Shown: one piece after another, positions 27,305-35,374 of the stretch | Position numbering within the stretch: the first letter of the stretch is position 1 | Layout: each line of letters starts with the position of its first letter | Assembly: GCA_017960855.1 (NCBI GenBank) | Contig: JAGCYJ010000009.1 | Location: forward strand, 1 to 48,898 | Length of the DNA: 48,898 nucleotides | Direction of reading: 5' to 3' | DNA from: Alphaproteobacteria bacterium | Lineage (GTDB): Bacteria > Pseudomonadota > Alphaproteobacteria > Rs-D84 | Position numbers and translations under genes: made by a program | Notes under the pieces: model-generated | What the model was told of the DNA's origin: nothing | The model's database searches: none | What the model saw: only the letters and a program-made list of their open reading frames with translations

Positions 27305-28036
27305 ATGAAATCTGTGCGTGGTTATTTGCAAGATTTAATAAACTTTGTTTTCCCACCGTCTTGCCCGTTATGCAGTGCGCGTGTTGAAACGCACGGTGAA
27401 TTATGTGGTGATTGTTGGACTGCGTTTAATTGGATTGATGGCACAAAGTGTGTTAAATGTGGTTTTCCATTTGCATCCAGTTTTGATTTGTCGCCGAATA
27501 TGATGTGTCCAACCTGTGCGGCGGGTAAATGCGAACTGGATTTAATTCGGTCAGCATGTGTTTATGATGACGCGTCACGTGCGGCGATGTTGCCATATAA
27601 ACATGCTGGGCATATTCAGTATGCGCGTTTTATGGCGCGTGCAATGATTTGGGCTTTGCGTGATGTTGATATATCACCCGATATTGTTATGCCTGTGCCA
27701 CTTGCGTCGCGGCGTTTGTTTCAACGCGGCTATAACCAGGCGACATTGTTGGCGCGACCAATTGCGCGTGCCTTCCGTGTGCCGATGGATTTAGATTCAG
27801 TATCACGTAAATATCGTGAAAATATGGGGCACAAGACGAGCGCGCAACGTGCACAAAATGTTCATAATGTTTTTACTGTGCGCAGTCCCGATAAAATTCG
27901 TGGAAAAAAGATTTTGCTGGTTGATGATGTTATGACAACCGGCGCGACATTTAACGAACTTCGGCGTGTGTTAGTTGATGCGGGTGCAACCGCAGTTTAT
28001 GGGGTTACATTCTGCCGTGTTGCGCGCTCATCGTAA
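27305..28036 (+). CDS. comF: ComF family phosphoribosyltransferase-like protein
   Basis: A 243-residue ComF/GntX-type protein. The N-terminus has paired CxxC zinc sites: CPLC, CGDC, CVKC and CPTC. The C-terminal half is a PRTase fold with PVPLASRRLFQRGYNQATLLARPIAR and the PRPP-binding loop ILLVDDVMTTGAT. In competent bacteria ComF acts in DNA uptake at the inner membrane, and other members act near DNA metabolism. It ends 31 bases inside a convergent gene, so the two share their 3' ends. Confidence 0.92.
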   Translation: MKSVRGYLQDLINFVFPPSCPLCSARVETHGELCGDCWTAFNWIDGTKCVKCGFPFASSFDLSPNMMCPTCAAGKCELDLIRSACVYDDASRAAMLPYKHAGHIQYARFMARAMIWALRDVDISPDIVMPVPLASRRLFQRGYNQATLLARPIARAFRVPMDLDSVSRKYRENMGHKTSAQRAQNVHNVFTVRSPDKIRGKKILLVDDVMTTGATFNELRRVLVDAGATAVYGVTFCRVARSS

Positions 28037-28514
28037 ACATATTTGTAGATATAAACATTTTTTCCATTTTATGTTCTTGAGCCGCTTTTTCCTGATCAAT
28101 TATTTTGTCGGAACATTGTTTCATAAGTTTTACAAACATATTTTTCTGTGAAAGTTTATCTGTCTGATACGATTTTTTGTATATTACTTCTTCTTCAAAA
28201 TCCAAAATGAAATCCGTCATCAATATGCCGTTCTTTTCAATAAAATGGCTGGAAGTTAACGTGAACAAAGGTGTTTCGTCTGAACAAATCAAATAGTCGG
28301 CTGCTTTATCAATATCCGCTGGATTTTTTTCGTTAAAATCATCTTCCCAATCAAGCCCCATTAGTTGAACAAGTTTCAATTTAACGTCCCGGGCTGCCAG
28401 AGAGGCGTTGTACGGAATAGAATAAACGGTTTCTTGGGTATCATAGTCGTGATAAACCGAAATATATTCGGATTGTATAGATTTTTCTAAAAATGCAATC
28501 AGTAATTTGTTCAT
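28005..28514 (-). CDS. Unknown protein, paralogue of the next upstream gene
   Basis: A 169-residue protein I do not recognise. It starts MNKLLIAFLEKSIQSEYISVYHDYDTQETVYSIPY, has an acidic middle (WEDDFNEKNPADIDKAADYL) and a helical, Lys-rich C-terminus. The gene upstream on the same strand has the same layout (LLDYSIGTQAVSVVNSDKGVVYFIPY, then acidic middle, then a C-terminal helix rich in K, R and A), so they look like diverged tandem duplicates. There is no signal peptide. The 3' end overlaps comF by 32 bases on the opposite strand. Confidence 0.65.
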   Translation of the reverse strand: MNKLLIAFLEKSIQSEYISVYHDYDTQETVYSIPYNASLAARDVKLKLVQLMGLDWEDDFNEKNPADIDKAADYLICSDETPLFTLTSSHFIEKNGILMTDFILDFEEEVIYKKSYQTDKLSQKNMFVKLMKQCSDKIIDQEKAAQEHKMEKMFISTNMFTMSAQHGRM

Positions 28515-28529
28515 TGTGCCGCTGTTCGT

Positions 28530-28964
28530 TTAACTGTCGTGTTCCATACCTGTACGAAAAGTTTTTATCAGATTGTTTTTTAACGCAAGCCGTTCCTGGG
28601 CGATTACTTTTCGGGCGCATTTTCTTGCCGATCGTAACAATGTGTTTGGTTTAGACCGCATTTTTGGGATAATTCTGGCATATTCTGTTGCCAATAAGGT
28701 TTGCCCCAGGCGCAATTCATACTTTGCGTTCATAAAGTTATCGGCATCAATGTGTGAGTATGTGCATGTTATAGAAAAGTTGAGGGAATCAACCATTTCG
28801 TCTTCGTCCAAATTGTCGCCTACATATGGGGAAATGAACAATATTTCATCGAAAAATAGCCCATCATAGGGAATAAAATACACAACCCCTTTATCAGAAT
28901 TGACGACAGAAACCGCCTGGGTGCCTATGCTATAATCAAGAAGATAAGACAAAATCGGCTGCAT
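28530..28964 (-). CDS. Unknown protein, paralogue of the next downstream gene
   Basis: A 144-residue protein of unknown function starting MQPILSYLLDYSIGTQAVSV. It shares with its neighbour the N-terminal pattern L-x(2)-(L/F)-L-(D/E)-x-SI...(V/I)SV...VY-(S/F)-IPY, an acidic centre (GDNLDEDEMVDSL) and a C-terminal helix (ARKCARKVIAQERLALKNNL). It lies 15 bases upstream of that gene and they are probably cotranscribed. No signal peptide or membrane helix is visible. Confidence 0.65.
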   Translation of the reverse strand: MQPILSYLLDYSIGTQAVSVVNSDKGVVYFIPYDGLFFDEILFISPYVGDNLDEDEMVDSLNFSITCTYSHIDADNFMNAKYELRLGQTLLATEYARIIPKMRSKPNTLLRSARKCARKVIAQERLALKNNLIKTFRTGMEHDS

Positions 28965-29060
28965 TTAAATCACGTTTTATTCGACAAACCAGGTTTTATT
29001 GTTGCATAAAAATACCCTTTGTCAAGGGCGTGTATGTTTTCTTGCCTTTTCGTTTTTATT

Positions 29061-29069
29061 TGCTAGAAT
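29061..29069 (+). promoter_or_regulatory. Extended -10 before valS
   Basis: TGCTAGAAT (29061-29069) places transcription start near 29076, about 22 bases before ATG 29098, and AAAAGG (29085-29090) serves as ribosome binding site. Confidence 0.5.
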
Positions 29070-29097
29070 TGCGCGTAATAGTTCAAAAGGTCAAGAT

Positions 29098-31503
29098 ATG
29101 AAAATTGATTTGGGTAAAAATATAAGCCCGCGCGAAATTGAAACCAAAATTCAAGAATTCTGGGATTCTAATGATTTTTGGTCAAACGATGTAAATTCAT
29201 CGAAAAAGTCGTTTTGTATGATGATGCCGCCACCAAATGTGACGGGCAGTTTGCATATGGGGCATGCGCTGGACAATGTTTTGACCGATATTGTATGCCG
29301 GTATAAGCGTATGTGTGGGTACGATGTGTTGTGGCAACCTGGAACTGACCATGCATCTATTGCAACACAGTTGCTGGTGGAACGCGACTTGTCAAAGCGC
29401 GGTATAAATCCACACAGTTTGTCGGTTGATGAAAAGTTAGACATCGCTTGGAAATGGAAAAATGAAAAGGGTGGTCAAATCATCAATCAATTACATGTTT
29501 TAGGTGTGACGCCTGTGTGGAAACGTGAACGTTTTACAATGGACGAGGGTCTGTCGGCGGCGGTCACCAAACTTTTTGTAAAAATGTATAACGAGGGGTT
29601 GATTTATCGTGCAAAGCGCATGGTGAATTGGTGCCCGAAACAACAAACATCTGTGTCTGATTTGGAAGTGGAAACCCGCGAAGAAAAGGGCAAGTTTTAT
29701 TACTTTAATTATCCATTGGTTGGTGGTGGTTTTGTTGAAATTGCAACAACACGTCCGGAAACATTGTTTGGCGACCAAGCAATTGCGGTTCATCCTGAAA
29801 ATGAAAAGTTAAAACATTTAATCGGCAAGAAAGCGATTATTCCGCTGACTGATATTGAAATTCCAATTATCGCAGATGTTCATGCCGATCCTGAAAAGGG
29901 TACGGGTGCGGTGAAAATTACGCCAGCGCATGACTTTGATGACTATGAAGTTGGGTTGCGCCATAACTTGACCCCTGTTTGTATTTTGACACCGACCGCA
30001 AAAATGATTTCCGCGTTGCCTGTGCCAGAAAAATATTGGGGCATGGATCGTTATGATGCCCGCGCGGCTGTTATGGCTGATGTTGAAGCAGCAGGATTGT
30101 TGGTCAAGGTTGAAGATAAAATTATTCCGACACCATATTCTGAACGTGGTGGCGTTGTGGTTGAACCTTGGTTGTCAGACCAGTGGTTCGTTGATGCAGA
30201 AAAGTTAGCCGTTCCAGCAATTAAAGCGGTGGAAGAGGGTAAAATAAAGTTTATGCCGGAACACAGATACAATCTGTTTATGGCATGGATGCGAGAGATT
30301 CGTCCATGGGCAATATCACGTCAATTGTGGTGGGGACACCATATACCAGCTTGGTATGACGAAGATGGCAAGGTATATGTTGCTGCAACCGAAGAAGAAG
30401 CGATAAAGCAATCTGGTGGCAAGAAACTGACACGTGATCCCGATGTTCTGGATACTTGGTTTTCGTCTGGACTGTGGCCATTTTCAACATTGGGCTGGCC
30501 AATGGATACAGTCGAATTGAAAAAATATTATCCAACAGATTTGTTATACACTGCGGCCGATATTATATTCTTCTGGGTTGCGCGTATGATTATGATGGGC
30601 ATTTATGTTATGGGTGATGTTCCGTTCAAATGTGTGAATTTCCATGGTCTGGTTCGTGATAGCAAGGGACAGAAAATGTCTAAAACCAAGGGTAACGGTA
30701 CAGATCCATTGGATGCAGTCGCAAAATTTGGTGCCGATGCATTACGTTATTGGGTGGCAACAGCACCAATTGGGACAGATTTAAGATACAGCGATGATGA
30801 AGTGAAACGCGGTTCTAAATTGCTGACTAAATTGTGGAACGCATCACGTTATGTGTTGATGAATTTGGAAGATTTTGAACCGGCAAGCGCACAAAAGATT
30901 GATATTGCAAATCGTTTCGTTGAAGATAGATGGGTGTTGGCTGAATTGAATAAGGCGATTGCAGAAACACGCAAGAATCTTGATAAATACGACAACTATA
31001 ATTCACGCAGTGCAATTGATACTTTCTTCTGGGAAGTGTTTTGTGATCAGTATCTGGAGTTTATCAAAGACCGTTTCTGGTCGCCGGAAAAATACAGTGC
31101 GGAATCAAAACTATCTGCACAATGGACATTGTGGGAAGTGTTGCGCGCAATAATCGGTTTGTATGCACCATTTATTCCGTTCACTACCGAAGAATTGTGG
31201 CAAAAGATTTATAAAGAAACCGAAGGTGGCGAAACTTTACACCGAACAGAATATCCAAGTGTGGATGTCGCGCGCGATACGGATGTTTCTGAAATGCAAA
31301 TCGCATTGGATATATTGAAAACAGTTCGTGGATTGCGCACAGAACGCAAGGTTGGTAACGGTGCAAAATTGGAAACACTTACGATTCCAAGCGATACCCC
31401 AAGTGCGTTGCACGGCGTGATTAAATCCGCGGCACGCGCAAATGAAATTGTTTTGGGTGATTGTGTTGATTTTGTTGTCGCAGAAACCACAGGGGGAAAA
31501 TAA
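29098..31503 (+). CDS. valS: Valyl-tRNA synthetase
   Basis: An 801-residue class I aminoacyl-tRNA synthetase. The HIGH-type motif is PPPNVTGSLHMGHAL (GHAL), followed by VLWQPGTDHASIATQ. The editing domain contains TTRPETLFGDQAIAVHP and TPAHDFDDYEVG. DTWFSSGLWPFSTLGWP and the KMSKS-type loop KMSKTKGNGTDPLD complete the core. It charges tRNA-Val. I chose ATG 29098 (MKIDLGKNISPREIE) because it follows a ribosome binding site; an in-frame ATG at 28999 adds an implausible Cys-rich tail. It is shorter than E. coli ValRS (951) and lacks the C-terminal coiled-coil arm, like rickettsial ValRS. Its stop overlaps the start of the next gene (TAATG). Confidence 0.94.
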   Translation: MKIDLGKNISPREIETKIQEFWDSNDFWSNDVNSSKKSFCMMMPPPNVTGSLHMGHALDNVLTDIVCRYKRMCGYDVLWQPGTDHASIATQLLVERDLSKRGINPHSLSVDEKLDIAWKWKNEKGGQIINQLHVLGVTPVWKRERFTMDEGLSAAVTKLFVKMYNEGLIYRAKRMVNWCPKQQTSVSDLEVETREEKGKFYYFNYPLVGGGFVEIATTRPETLFGDQAIAVHPENEKLKHLIGKKAIIPLTDIEIPIIADVHADPEKGTGAVKITPAHDFDDYEVGLRHNLTPVCILTPTAKMISALPVPEKYWGMDRYDARAAVMADVEAAGLLVKVEDKIIPTPYSERGGVVVEPWLSDQWFVDAEKLAVPAIKAVEEGKIKFMPEHRYNLFMAWMREIRPWAISRQLWWGHHIPAWYDEDGKVYVAATEEEAIKQSGGKKLTRDPDVLDTWFSSGLWPFSTLGWPMDTVELKKYYPTDLLYTAADIIFFWVARMIMMGIYVMGDVPFKCVNFHGLVRDSKGQKMSKTKGNGTDPLDAVAKFGADALRYWVATAPIGTDLRYSDDEVKRGSKLLTKLWNASRYVLMNLEDFEPASAQKIDIANRFVEDRWVLAELNKAIAETRKNLDKYDNYNSRSAIDTFFWEVFCDQYLEFIKDRFWSPEKYSAESKLSAQWTLWEVLRAIIGLYAPFIPFTTEELWQKIYKETEGGETLHRTEYPSVDVARDTDVSEMQIALDILKTVRGLRTERKVGNGAKLETLTIPSDTPSALHGVIKSAARANEIVLGDCVDFVVAETTGGK

Positions 31504-32234
31504 TGGGCGAAAAATATACCGAAATTAGAAAACTGCAGGCGTATCAGTGTGATCGCTATGGCAATGTTCGTCCGTTGATTTTGATGAACGAATTGCAATC
31601 TATGGCGGACACGCATGCGGAAAAAATCGGTGTTGGTCGCACATTTTTGTTGGAAAATGATTTGGCGTGGGTTGCAATATATTACTTGGTTGATATTTTG
31701 GAATTGCCACACGAAAACGAAGAATTAAAGTTTATCACTTGGCCATCGGTTGCGGATGCGGTGCGCACTTCGCGTGATTTTGAAATTCGCGGGTCCGACA
31801 ATCGTTTGATGGTTCGCGCAACATCACAATGGGTGTTGATTGATATGGCGCGTCGCAGACCGATTGTATTAGAGGGCAAATTACCATTGGATTGTATTGT
31901 ACCCGAACGCGCATGGGATAAGAAGTTTGATAAGTTCCCTGATTTTGAAGTCGACAAAACACACATTATGAAGTGTCGTTTTGATGATATAGATGTGAAT
32001 CAGCATATCAACAATGCGGTCTATGCGGTGTGGGCAACGGAAAGTGTTGGTTATGTTTACCGCAACGAACATAAATTGTGTGGGATTGAATTAAATTATA
32101 AAAAAGAAATAAATCCCGAAACACCCCAAGTTGAAATAGATGTAAAGATTGACGGCAATACATCTTATCACAAGATTCGCACCGGTGATACGGAACATGC
32201 GATGGTCGTATGTCATTGGGCACCACGTGAATAA
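31503..32234 (+). CDS. Acyl-ACP thioesterase (FatA/FatB-like)
   Basis: A 243-residue double-hotdog thioesterase that would release fatty acids from acyl-ACP. The N-terminal half starts YTEIRKLQAYQCDRYGNVRPLILMNELQSMADTHAEKIGVG. WVLIDMARRRPIVLEG and the C-terminal hotdog CRFDDIDVNQHINNAVYAVWATES carry the family's catalytic N-x-H motif (NQHINN). It starts with the last base of the valS stop codon and is followed nine bases later by the Nudix-like gene, so the three are one operon. This family is common in Firmicutes and plants and less so in alphaproteobacteria, so acquisition by transfer is possible. Confidence 0.85.
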   Translation: MGEKYTEIRKLQAYQCDRYGNVRPLILMNELQSMADTHAEKIGVGRTFLLENDLAWVAIYYLVDILELPHENEELKFITWPSVADAVRTSRDFEIRGSDNRLMVRATSQWVLIDMARRRPIVLEGKLPLDCIVPERAWDKKFDKFPDFEVDKTHIMKCRFDDIDVNQHINNAVYAVWATESVGYVYRNEHKLCGIELNYKKEINPETPQVEIDVKIDGNTSYHKIRTGDTEHAMVVCHWAPRE

Positions 32235-32243
32235 GGTTTTGTT

Positions 32244-33260
32244 ATGACTAGGTATACACTTACCCAACAAGAAGCATTAGCGCGGTTGGCGACGTTGCCC
32301 GCCGGTGCAGAACGCGCAAAATTATTATCTGTATCATCCGTACGCAACGCTGTATTAAACAGTGGTGCAAATGTTACGCTGTATGTCGGCGATGTTGATA
32401 GCACGGCCAGTAGCGTTTTGGATAGTTTGCGGCATGTTTATATTGGTTTGATTCAACGCAAAAACAGAAAGGGGGCGCTGGACGGATTGGGTGCATTGGG
32501 CGGACTTGCCGAGCGAACAAAACGCGTTGATTTTGATGCCATGAGCGATACGGAACGTATGTCGCTGGTGGGCACGCGTGATGATATTGTGATTGTTGAT
32601 GGCGCGCCGACACTGTTGACGGACATAAATAAAATTCGCGTAAATAATGTGTTGCGCGAAATGCACGAAGAATTGGCGGATTTGGGAATTACCGATATTG
32701 CGATAAAACCAAATGAATTGGTTTTGATTCCGATGCCAAAAGTGAAGGACGACAATTATCTTATCAACAAATGGGACGGCGTTGGCGTTGCTTTTGCGGT
32801 TTCGCCATATTGTCATATTTGCAAAGATACACGTGGTATAATTGATTCTATTGTTGCGGGGGCATCTGAAAAAACAGGTGGCGAAGCGAAGGAATTTAGA
32901 AAAGTGCCATTGTTGGATGCTTTAAAATCGTGGGGAAATCATGACGATGTTTCGTTGGAAGATGGACGCAGTGCGACGCGCGATTATCGGTATCCACACG
33001 AATATCTGGTTTCTTGGGCGTTGGCGGCAATGCTGTTGGAATATAACCCACAAAAAATGAAACAGTTGGCATCCGAAGTTCAGACGATTTGCGATCATTT
33101 GATTTCATTTGCTGAAATTGCACGCGCGACCAAGCAAACAATGAAAGATGTTGCCGATATTTTGCATTTGCCGATTGCGGTACTGAATGAGATGGAAAAA
33201 TCTTGTGCCACTATTTTTAAAAAACGACTGGCGCAGAAGGCGCTCGGCACAACACGTTAA
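32244..33260 (+). CDS. Nudix-like protein with an insertion in the Nudix box
   Basis: A 338-residue protein. The middle contains LREMHEELADLGI (about residue 137), close to the R-E-U-x-E-E half of a Nudix box. GLGALGGLAER, about 45 residues before, resembles the G-G-x...E half. If so, the box is interrupted by about 40 residues (ERTKRVDFDAMSDTERMSLVGTRDDI and on). The C-terminal half has PYCHICKDTRGIIDSI and a helical end with MKDVADILHLPIAVLNEME, which is HTH-like. I do not know its substrate. It is last in the valS operon, starting after AAGGTTTTGTT, and is followed by a strong terminator. Nudix assignment is tentative. Confidence 0.5.
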   Translation: MTRYTLTQQEALARLATLPAGAERAKLLSVSSVRNAVLNSGANVTLYVGDVDSTASSVLDSLRHVYIGLIQRKNRKGALDGLGALGGLAERTKRVDFDAMSDTERMSLVGTRDDIVIVDGAPTLLTDINKIRVNNVLREMHEELADLGITDIAIKPNELVLIPMPKVKDDNYLINKWDGVGVAFAVSPYCHICKDTRGIIDSIVAGASEKTGGEAKEFRKVPLLDALKSWGNHDDVSLEDGRSATRDYRYPHEYLVSWALAAMLLEYNPQKMKQLASEVQTICDHLISFAEIARATKQTMKDVADILHLPIAVLNEMEKSCATIFKKRLAQKALGTTR

Positions 33261-33263
33261 ACA

Positions 33264-33286
33264 AGCGGGGCATTGCCCCGCTTTTT
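33264..33286 (+). terminator. Rho-independent terminator of the valS operon
   Basis: AGCGGGGC (33264-33271) pairs with GCCCCGCT (33275-33282) around ATT and runs into a T stretch. Confidence 0.92.
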
Positions 33287-33306
33287 GTTGAATATAATGC
33301 GTTTTA

Positions 33307-33315
33307 TGGTATAAT
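33307..33315 (+). promoter_or_regulatory. Extended -10 before the 349-residue protein gene
   Basis: TGGTATAAT (33307-33315). Transcription would start near 33322, about 35 bases before ATG 33356, with GGGGGAAA (33347-33354) as ribosome binding site. Confidence 0.55.
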
Positions 33316-33355
33316 CAAACTGTTAAGAATGTTTGGAATTATCCGTGGGGGAAAT

Positions 33356-34405
33356 ATGATGACGACAAAAAAAGAAGTGAATGCCAAGGTTAAAAAAGAA
33401 ATAAAAAAACACCGCGAAGGAAAAGCAATACAAGCAAAGGCGAAAAAGGTCGCACAAAAACGTAGTGCAAAAAATACAAAACAGCGCTTTAAAGATGCGA
33501 CACGCAAGGTTGGCAAGGAACAAGAACCAAAGACCTTGAAAAAGCGTTTTGAACAGGCGGTGGCCAGCGGCGATATGGCCAAGGCAAAAGAGATTTTGCT
33601 GCAGATATTTAAATCAACCAGACCAATGTATTCGCATAGTGATTTTTGTTCATTGTTTATCAAAAATGAATTGAAAAATTTCACATTTAAATATTTGGGC
33701 GATGGCAAAGTTGCAATCGGTCGTATTTATGAAAATAGATCCTGGATTAGCGAAAACTTCTTTTTGGGGGGTAGTGCAATTCAGTGGCACTGGATGGCCG
33801 ACGCTGCGCTTATTAATCTTACGGACGATGGTTTTGATTTAATTGCTAGGTGTGAATCCGCAAGTGTAAAAGTTCGTCACGAGCTTGATCATAAACTTGA
33901 TTTGTGGAACAAGTTAGATAATGAATTTTTGGAAATAGACCCAGAAACAGGAATATTGACAGTTGGACTTAAGATGGATAAAAACCATGGTGGAGAATGG
34001 GTCACAAAAGCGACAATAGATATTGAAAAAGCATTTGCCAAGCATGGTCATACGATAAAATTTGTTAAAACCAAACAGCCAAAGGAGAATAGTTATGGGT
34101 TGGCTGGTCAAAAAATCCCAAAACTTTATGGTAGTCCAGCGTGGCGCAAATCAGTAATGAATATAATAATCAATCCTGACAATAAAGTTTTTTCAAAAAC
34201 AGACACAGACGGGGTACATCAAATCGTGATGTCACCAGATGGAGATATTTTGTTCGAGACATGTTGTAATACCCCAGAAGGAACTTATTGGGTTAAAGTT
34301 GGCGGCAAAGAGGTAAAATTAGACAGCAGGGAAGATTTTGATAGTGTTTATATGTTGTTCTATGTCGTTTCTGGGACAAGACGAGATCGTGACAGCCAAA
34401 GATAG
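33356..34405 (+). CDS. Protein of unknown function with basic N-terminus (349 residues)
   Basis: I do not recognise this protein. About residues 1-75 are strongly basic and helical (KKEVNAKVKKEIKKHREG, KKVAQKRSAKNTKQRF), similar to nucleic-acid-binding or coiled tails. The rest is a mixed globular part with FTFKYLGDGKVAIGRI, FLGGSAIQWHWMADAALINL, a His/Glu-rich VRHELDHKLDLW, and a C-terminal domain GDILFETCCNTPEGTYWVKVGGKEVKL. No signal peptide is present. ATG 33356 follows GGGGGA at short spacing; an ATG at 33329 is in frame but lies very near the transcription start. The codon use is more AT-rich than in the neighbours. Confidence 0.7.
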   Translation: MMTTKKEVNAKVKKEIKKHREGKAIQAKAKKVAQKRSAKNTKQRFKDATRKVGKEQEPKTLKKRFEQAVASGDMAKAKEILLQIFKSTRPMYSHSDFCSLFIKNELKNFTFKYLGDGKVAIGRIYENRSWISENFFLGGSAIQWHWMADAALINLTDDGFDLIARCESASVKVRHELDHKLDLWNKLDNEFLEIDPETGILTVGLKMDKNHGGEWVTKATIDIEKAFAKHGHTIKFVKTKQPKENSYGLAGQKIPKLYGSPAWRKSVMNIIINPDNKVFSKTDTDGVHQIVMSPDGDILFETCCNTPEGTYWVKVGGKEVKLDSREDFDSVYMLFYVVSGTRRDRDSQR

Positions 34406-34451
34406 TGAGTAATTTCGATATACGGTATAATAATCAGAAAGGAGTTTTGTT

Positions 34452-34835
34452 ATGAAAATGAGTCCGCTTGTAAAAGGTCAGATTTTGGCTGGGATAAAGA
34501 ATCCGACCAACAATGTTGTCCGTATGGACAACAAGCCCAAGGAATCAGAAATCAAAGATGCCAAGGGGTTAGAGGAAGCAGTAAACAATCTGACTGAGTG
34601 GTTGGCGGTGATATCGCCAAGTGGCCAGGTTTTGTTGGAACTGAATTATGATATAAACCAAGTATTGTTGCATAATGAATTGGGCAAAAGTTTCTTGAAG
34701 GTCAATGGTGAAAAAATACTTGTAGATGTTGATGATTTCAAAGAAATCGCAGAAGAAGTTGATGACCGTTGGCGCAAGACGGGTGAAAGGTGGGTGTCAG
34801 TAAACCCCATTCGTCGCGGTGGAAAAGAGAAATAA
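34452..34835 (+). CDS. Protein of unknown function (127 residues)
   Basis: A 127-residue soluble protein with no family I can name. It begins MKMSPLVKGQILAGIKNPTNN and has a charged middle (DNKPKESEIKDAKGLEEAVNNL) and an acidic segment VDVDDFKEIAEEVDDRW before a basic end. AAAGGAG lies eight bases before the ATG, and TATAAT at 34426-34431 is a likely -10. The WLAVISPSGQVLLELNYD strand region may be the core of the fold. It is closed by a terminator directly behind the stop. Confidence 0.7.
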   Translation: MKMSPLVKGQILAGIKNPTNNVVRMDNKPKESEIKDAKGLEEAVNNLTEWLAVISPSGQVLLELNYDINQVLLHNELGKSFLKVNGEKILVDVDDFKEIAEEVDDRWRKTGERWVSVNPIRRGGKEK

Positions 34836-34839
34836 AAAC

Positions 34840-34861
34840 TGGGGCATTTGCCCCAATTTTT
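34840..34861 (+). terminator. Rho-independent terminator
   Basis: TGGGGC (34840-34845) pairs with GCCCCA (34850-34855) around ATTT, then a T run. It ends the plus-strand unit. Confidence 0.85.
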
Positions 34862-34875
34862 ATAGACCCTGTAAT

Positions 34876-34897
34876 AAAAAACCGGCGATTGCCGGAT
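34876..34897 (-). terminator. Rho-independent terminator of rpmH
   Basis: Read on the minus strand, CCGGC (34895-34891) pairs with GCCGG (34886-34882) and is followed by six T residues (34881-34876). T residues on the other side too mean it can work in both directions. Confidence 0.85.
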
Positions 34898-34900
34898 TTT

Positions 34901-35053
34901 TTAGTTAACCGCAGATACGGCCAAACGGGCACGACCCTTCGCTCTACGGCGATTCAAAACATCGCGGCCGCTTTTTGTCGCCATTTTTTCACGGAACCCG
35001 TGTGTCTTTACACGGCGTGTTTTTGACGGTTGATATGTTCTTTTTGTTGCCAT
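34901..35053 (-). CDS. rpmH: 50S ribosomal protein bL34
   Basis: A 50-residue basic protein reading [20 protein letters not shown], then [20 protein letters not shown] and a short end [10 protein letters not shown]. These are the bL34 hallmarks (KRTYQPS, HGFR, MATKxGRxVLxxRRAKGR). It extends the usual N-terminus by two residues. AAAAGGA is eight bases upstream of the ATG. It belongs to the unit starting with the promoter at 35265-35292 and ends at the terminator at 34876. The usual downstream partner rnpA is not next to it; the plus-strand gene at 34452 follows convergently. Confidence 0.96.
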   Translation of the reverse strand: MATKRTYQPSKTRRVKTHGFREKMATKSGRDVLNRRRAKGRARLAVSAVN

Positions 35054-35109
35054 AACTAAATCCTTTTGCGCGTCTATTTAATCACAGGTTTTTATAAAAC
35101 GCAACCTTT

Positions 35110-35235
35110 TTATTTAGATTTTTTCTTTTCTTCTAGCAAGCCCAATTTCTTCAATGCTTCTAGTATCAAATAATACACGAAAATAGCGGCAAAAAATTGC
35201 CAAAGCGGTAAAAATAATCTGCTTGTTGTAGTCAT
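35110..35235 (-). CDS. 41-residue single-helix membrane microprotein
   Basis: A 41-residue frame reading MTTTSRLFLPLWQFFAAIFV, then YYLILEALKKLGLLEEKKKSK. A short polar N-terminus, one hydrophobic helix (about residues 7-25) and a charged Lys/Glu tail make a typical membrane microprotein. A promoter with TTGACA and TACAAT lies directly upstream and the frame fills the gap before rpmH, so both are probably cotranscribed. AGGGAAAAAT is a weak ribosome binding site. I do not know the function; an association with the rpmH/yidC membrane-insertion context is only a guess from position. Confidence 0.6.
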   Translation of the reverse strand: MTTTSRLFLPLWQFFAAIFVYYLILEALKKLGLLEEKKKSK

Positions 35236-35264
35236 TTTATATTTTTCCCTGATTTCTGCGGATT

Positions 35265-35292
35265 ATTGTATCACAAATGTTTGATTTGTCAA
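35265..35292 (-). promoter_or_regulatory. Promoter of the microprotein-rpmH unit
   Basis: On the minus strand TTGACA (35292-35287) and TACAAT (35270-35265) are 16 bases apart, with TG two bases before the -10 (TGATACAAT). This is the best consensus promoter in the window. Confidence 0.8.
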
Positions 35293-35314
35293 TGTGTTTT
35301 TTGGGCTTTATTTC

Positions 35315-35344
35315 TTGACCCAGGGATTAAAATTTTGCTATGCT
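35315..35344 (+). promoter_or_regulatory. Promoter of gyrA
   Basis: TTGACC (35315-35320) and TATGCT (35339-35344), 18 bases apart, with TG at 35336-35337 (TGCTATGCT). It is divergent from the rpmH-unit promoter; the two lie 22 bases apart. Confidence 0.75.
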
Positions 35345-35374
35345 TTGTATGCTAAAAAACAAGGGAAATCTAGG

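Noticed and set aside
28999..29097. Longer N-terminus for ValRS
   Set aside because: The extra residues are Cys/Phe-rich, lie upstream of the promoter, and do not fit any ValRS; the ATG at 29098 has a ribosome binding site.
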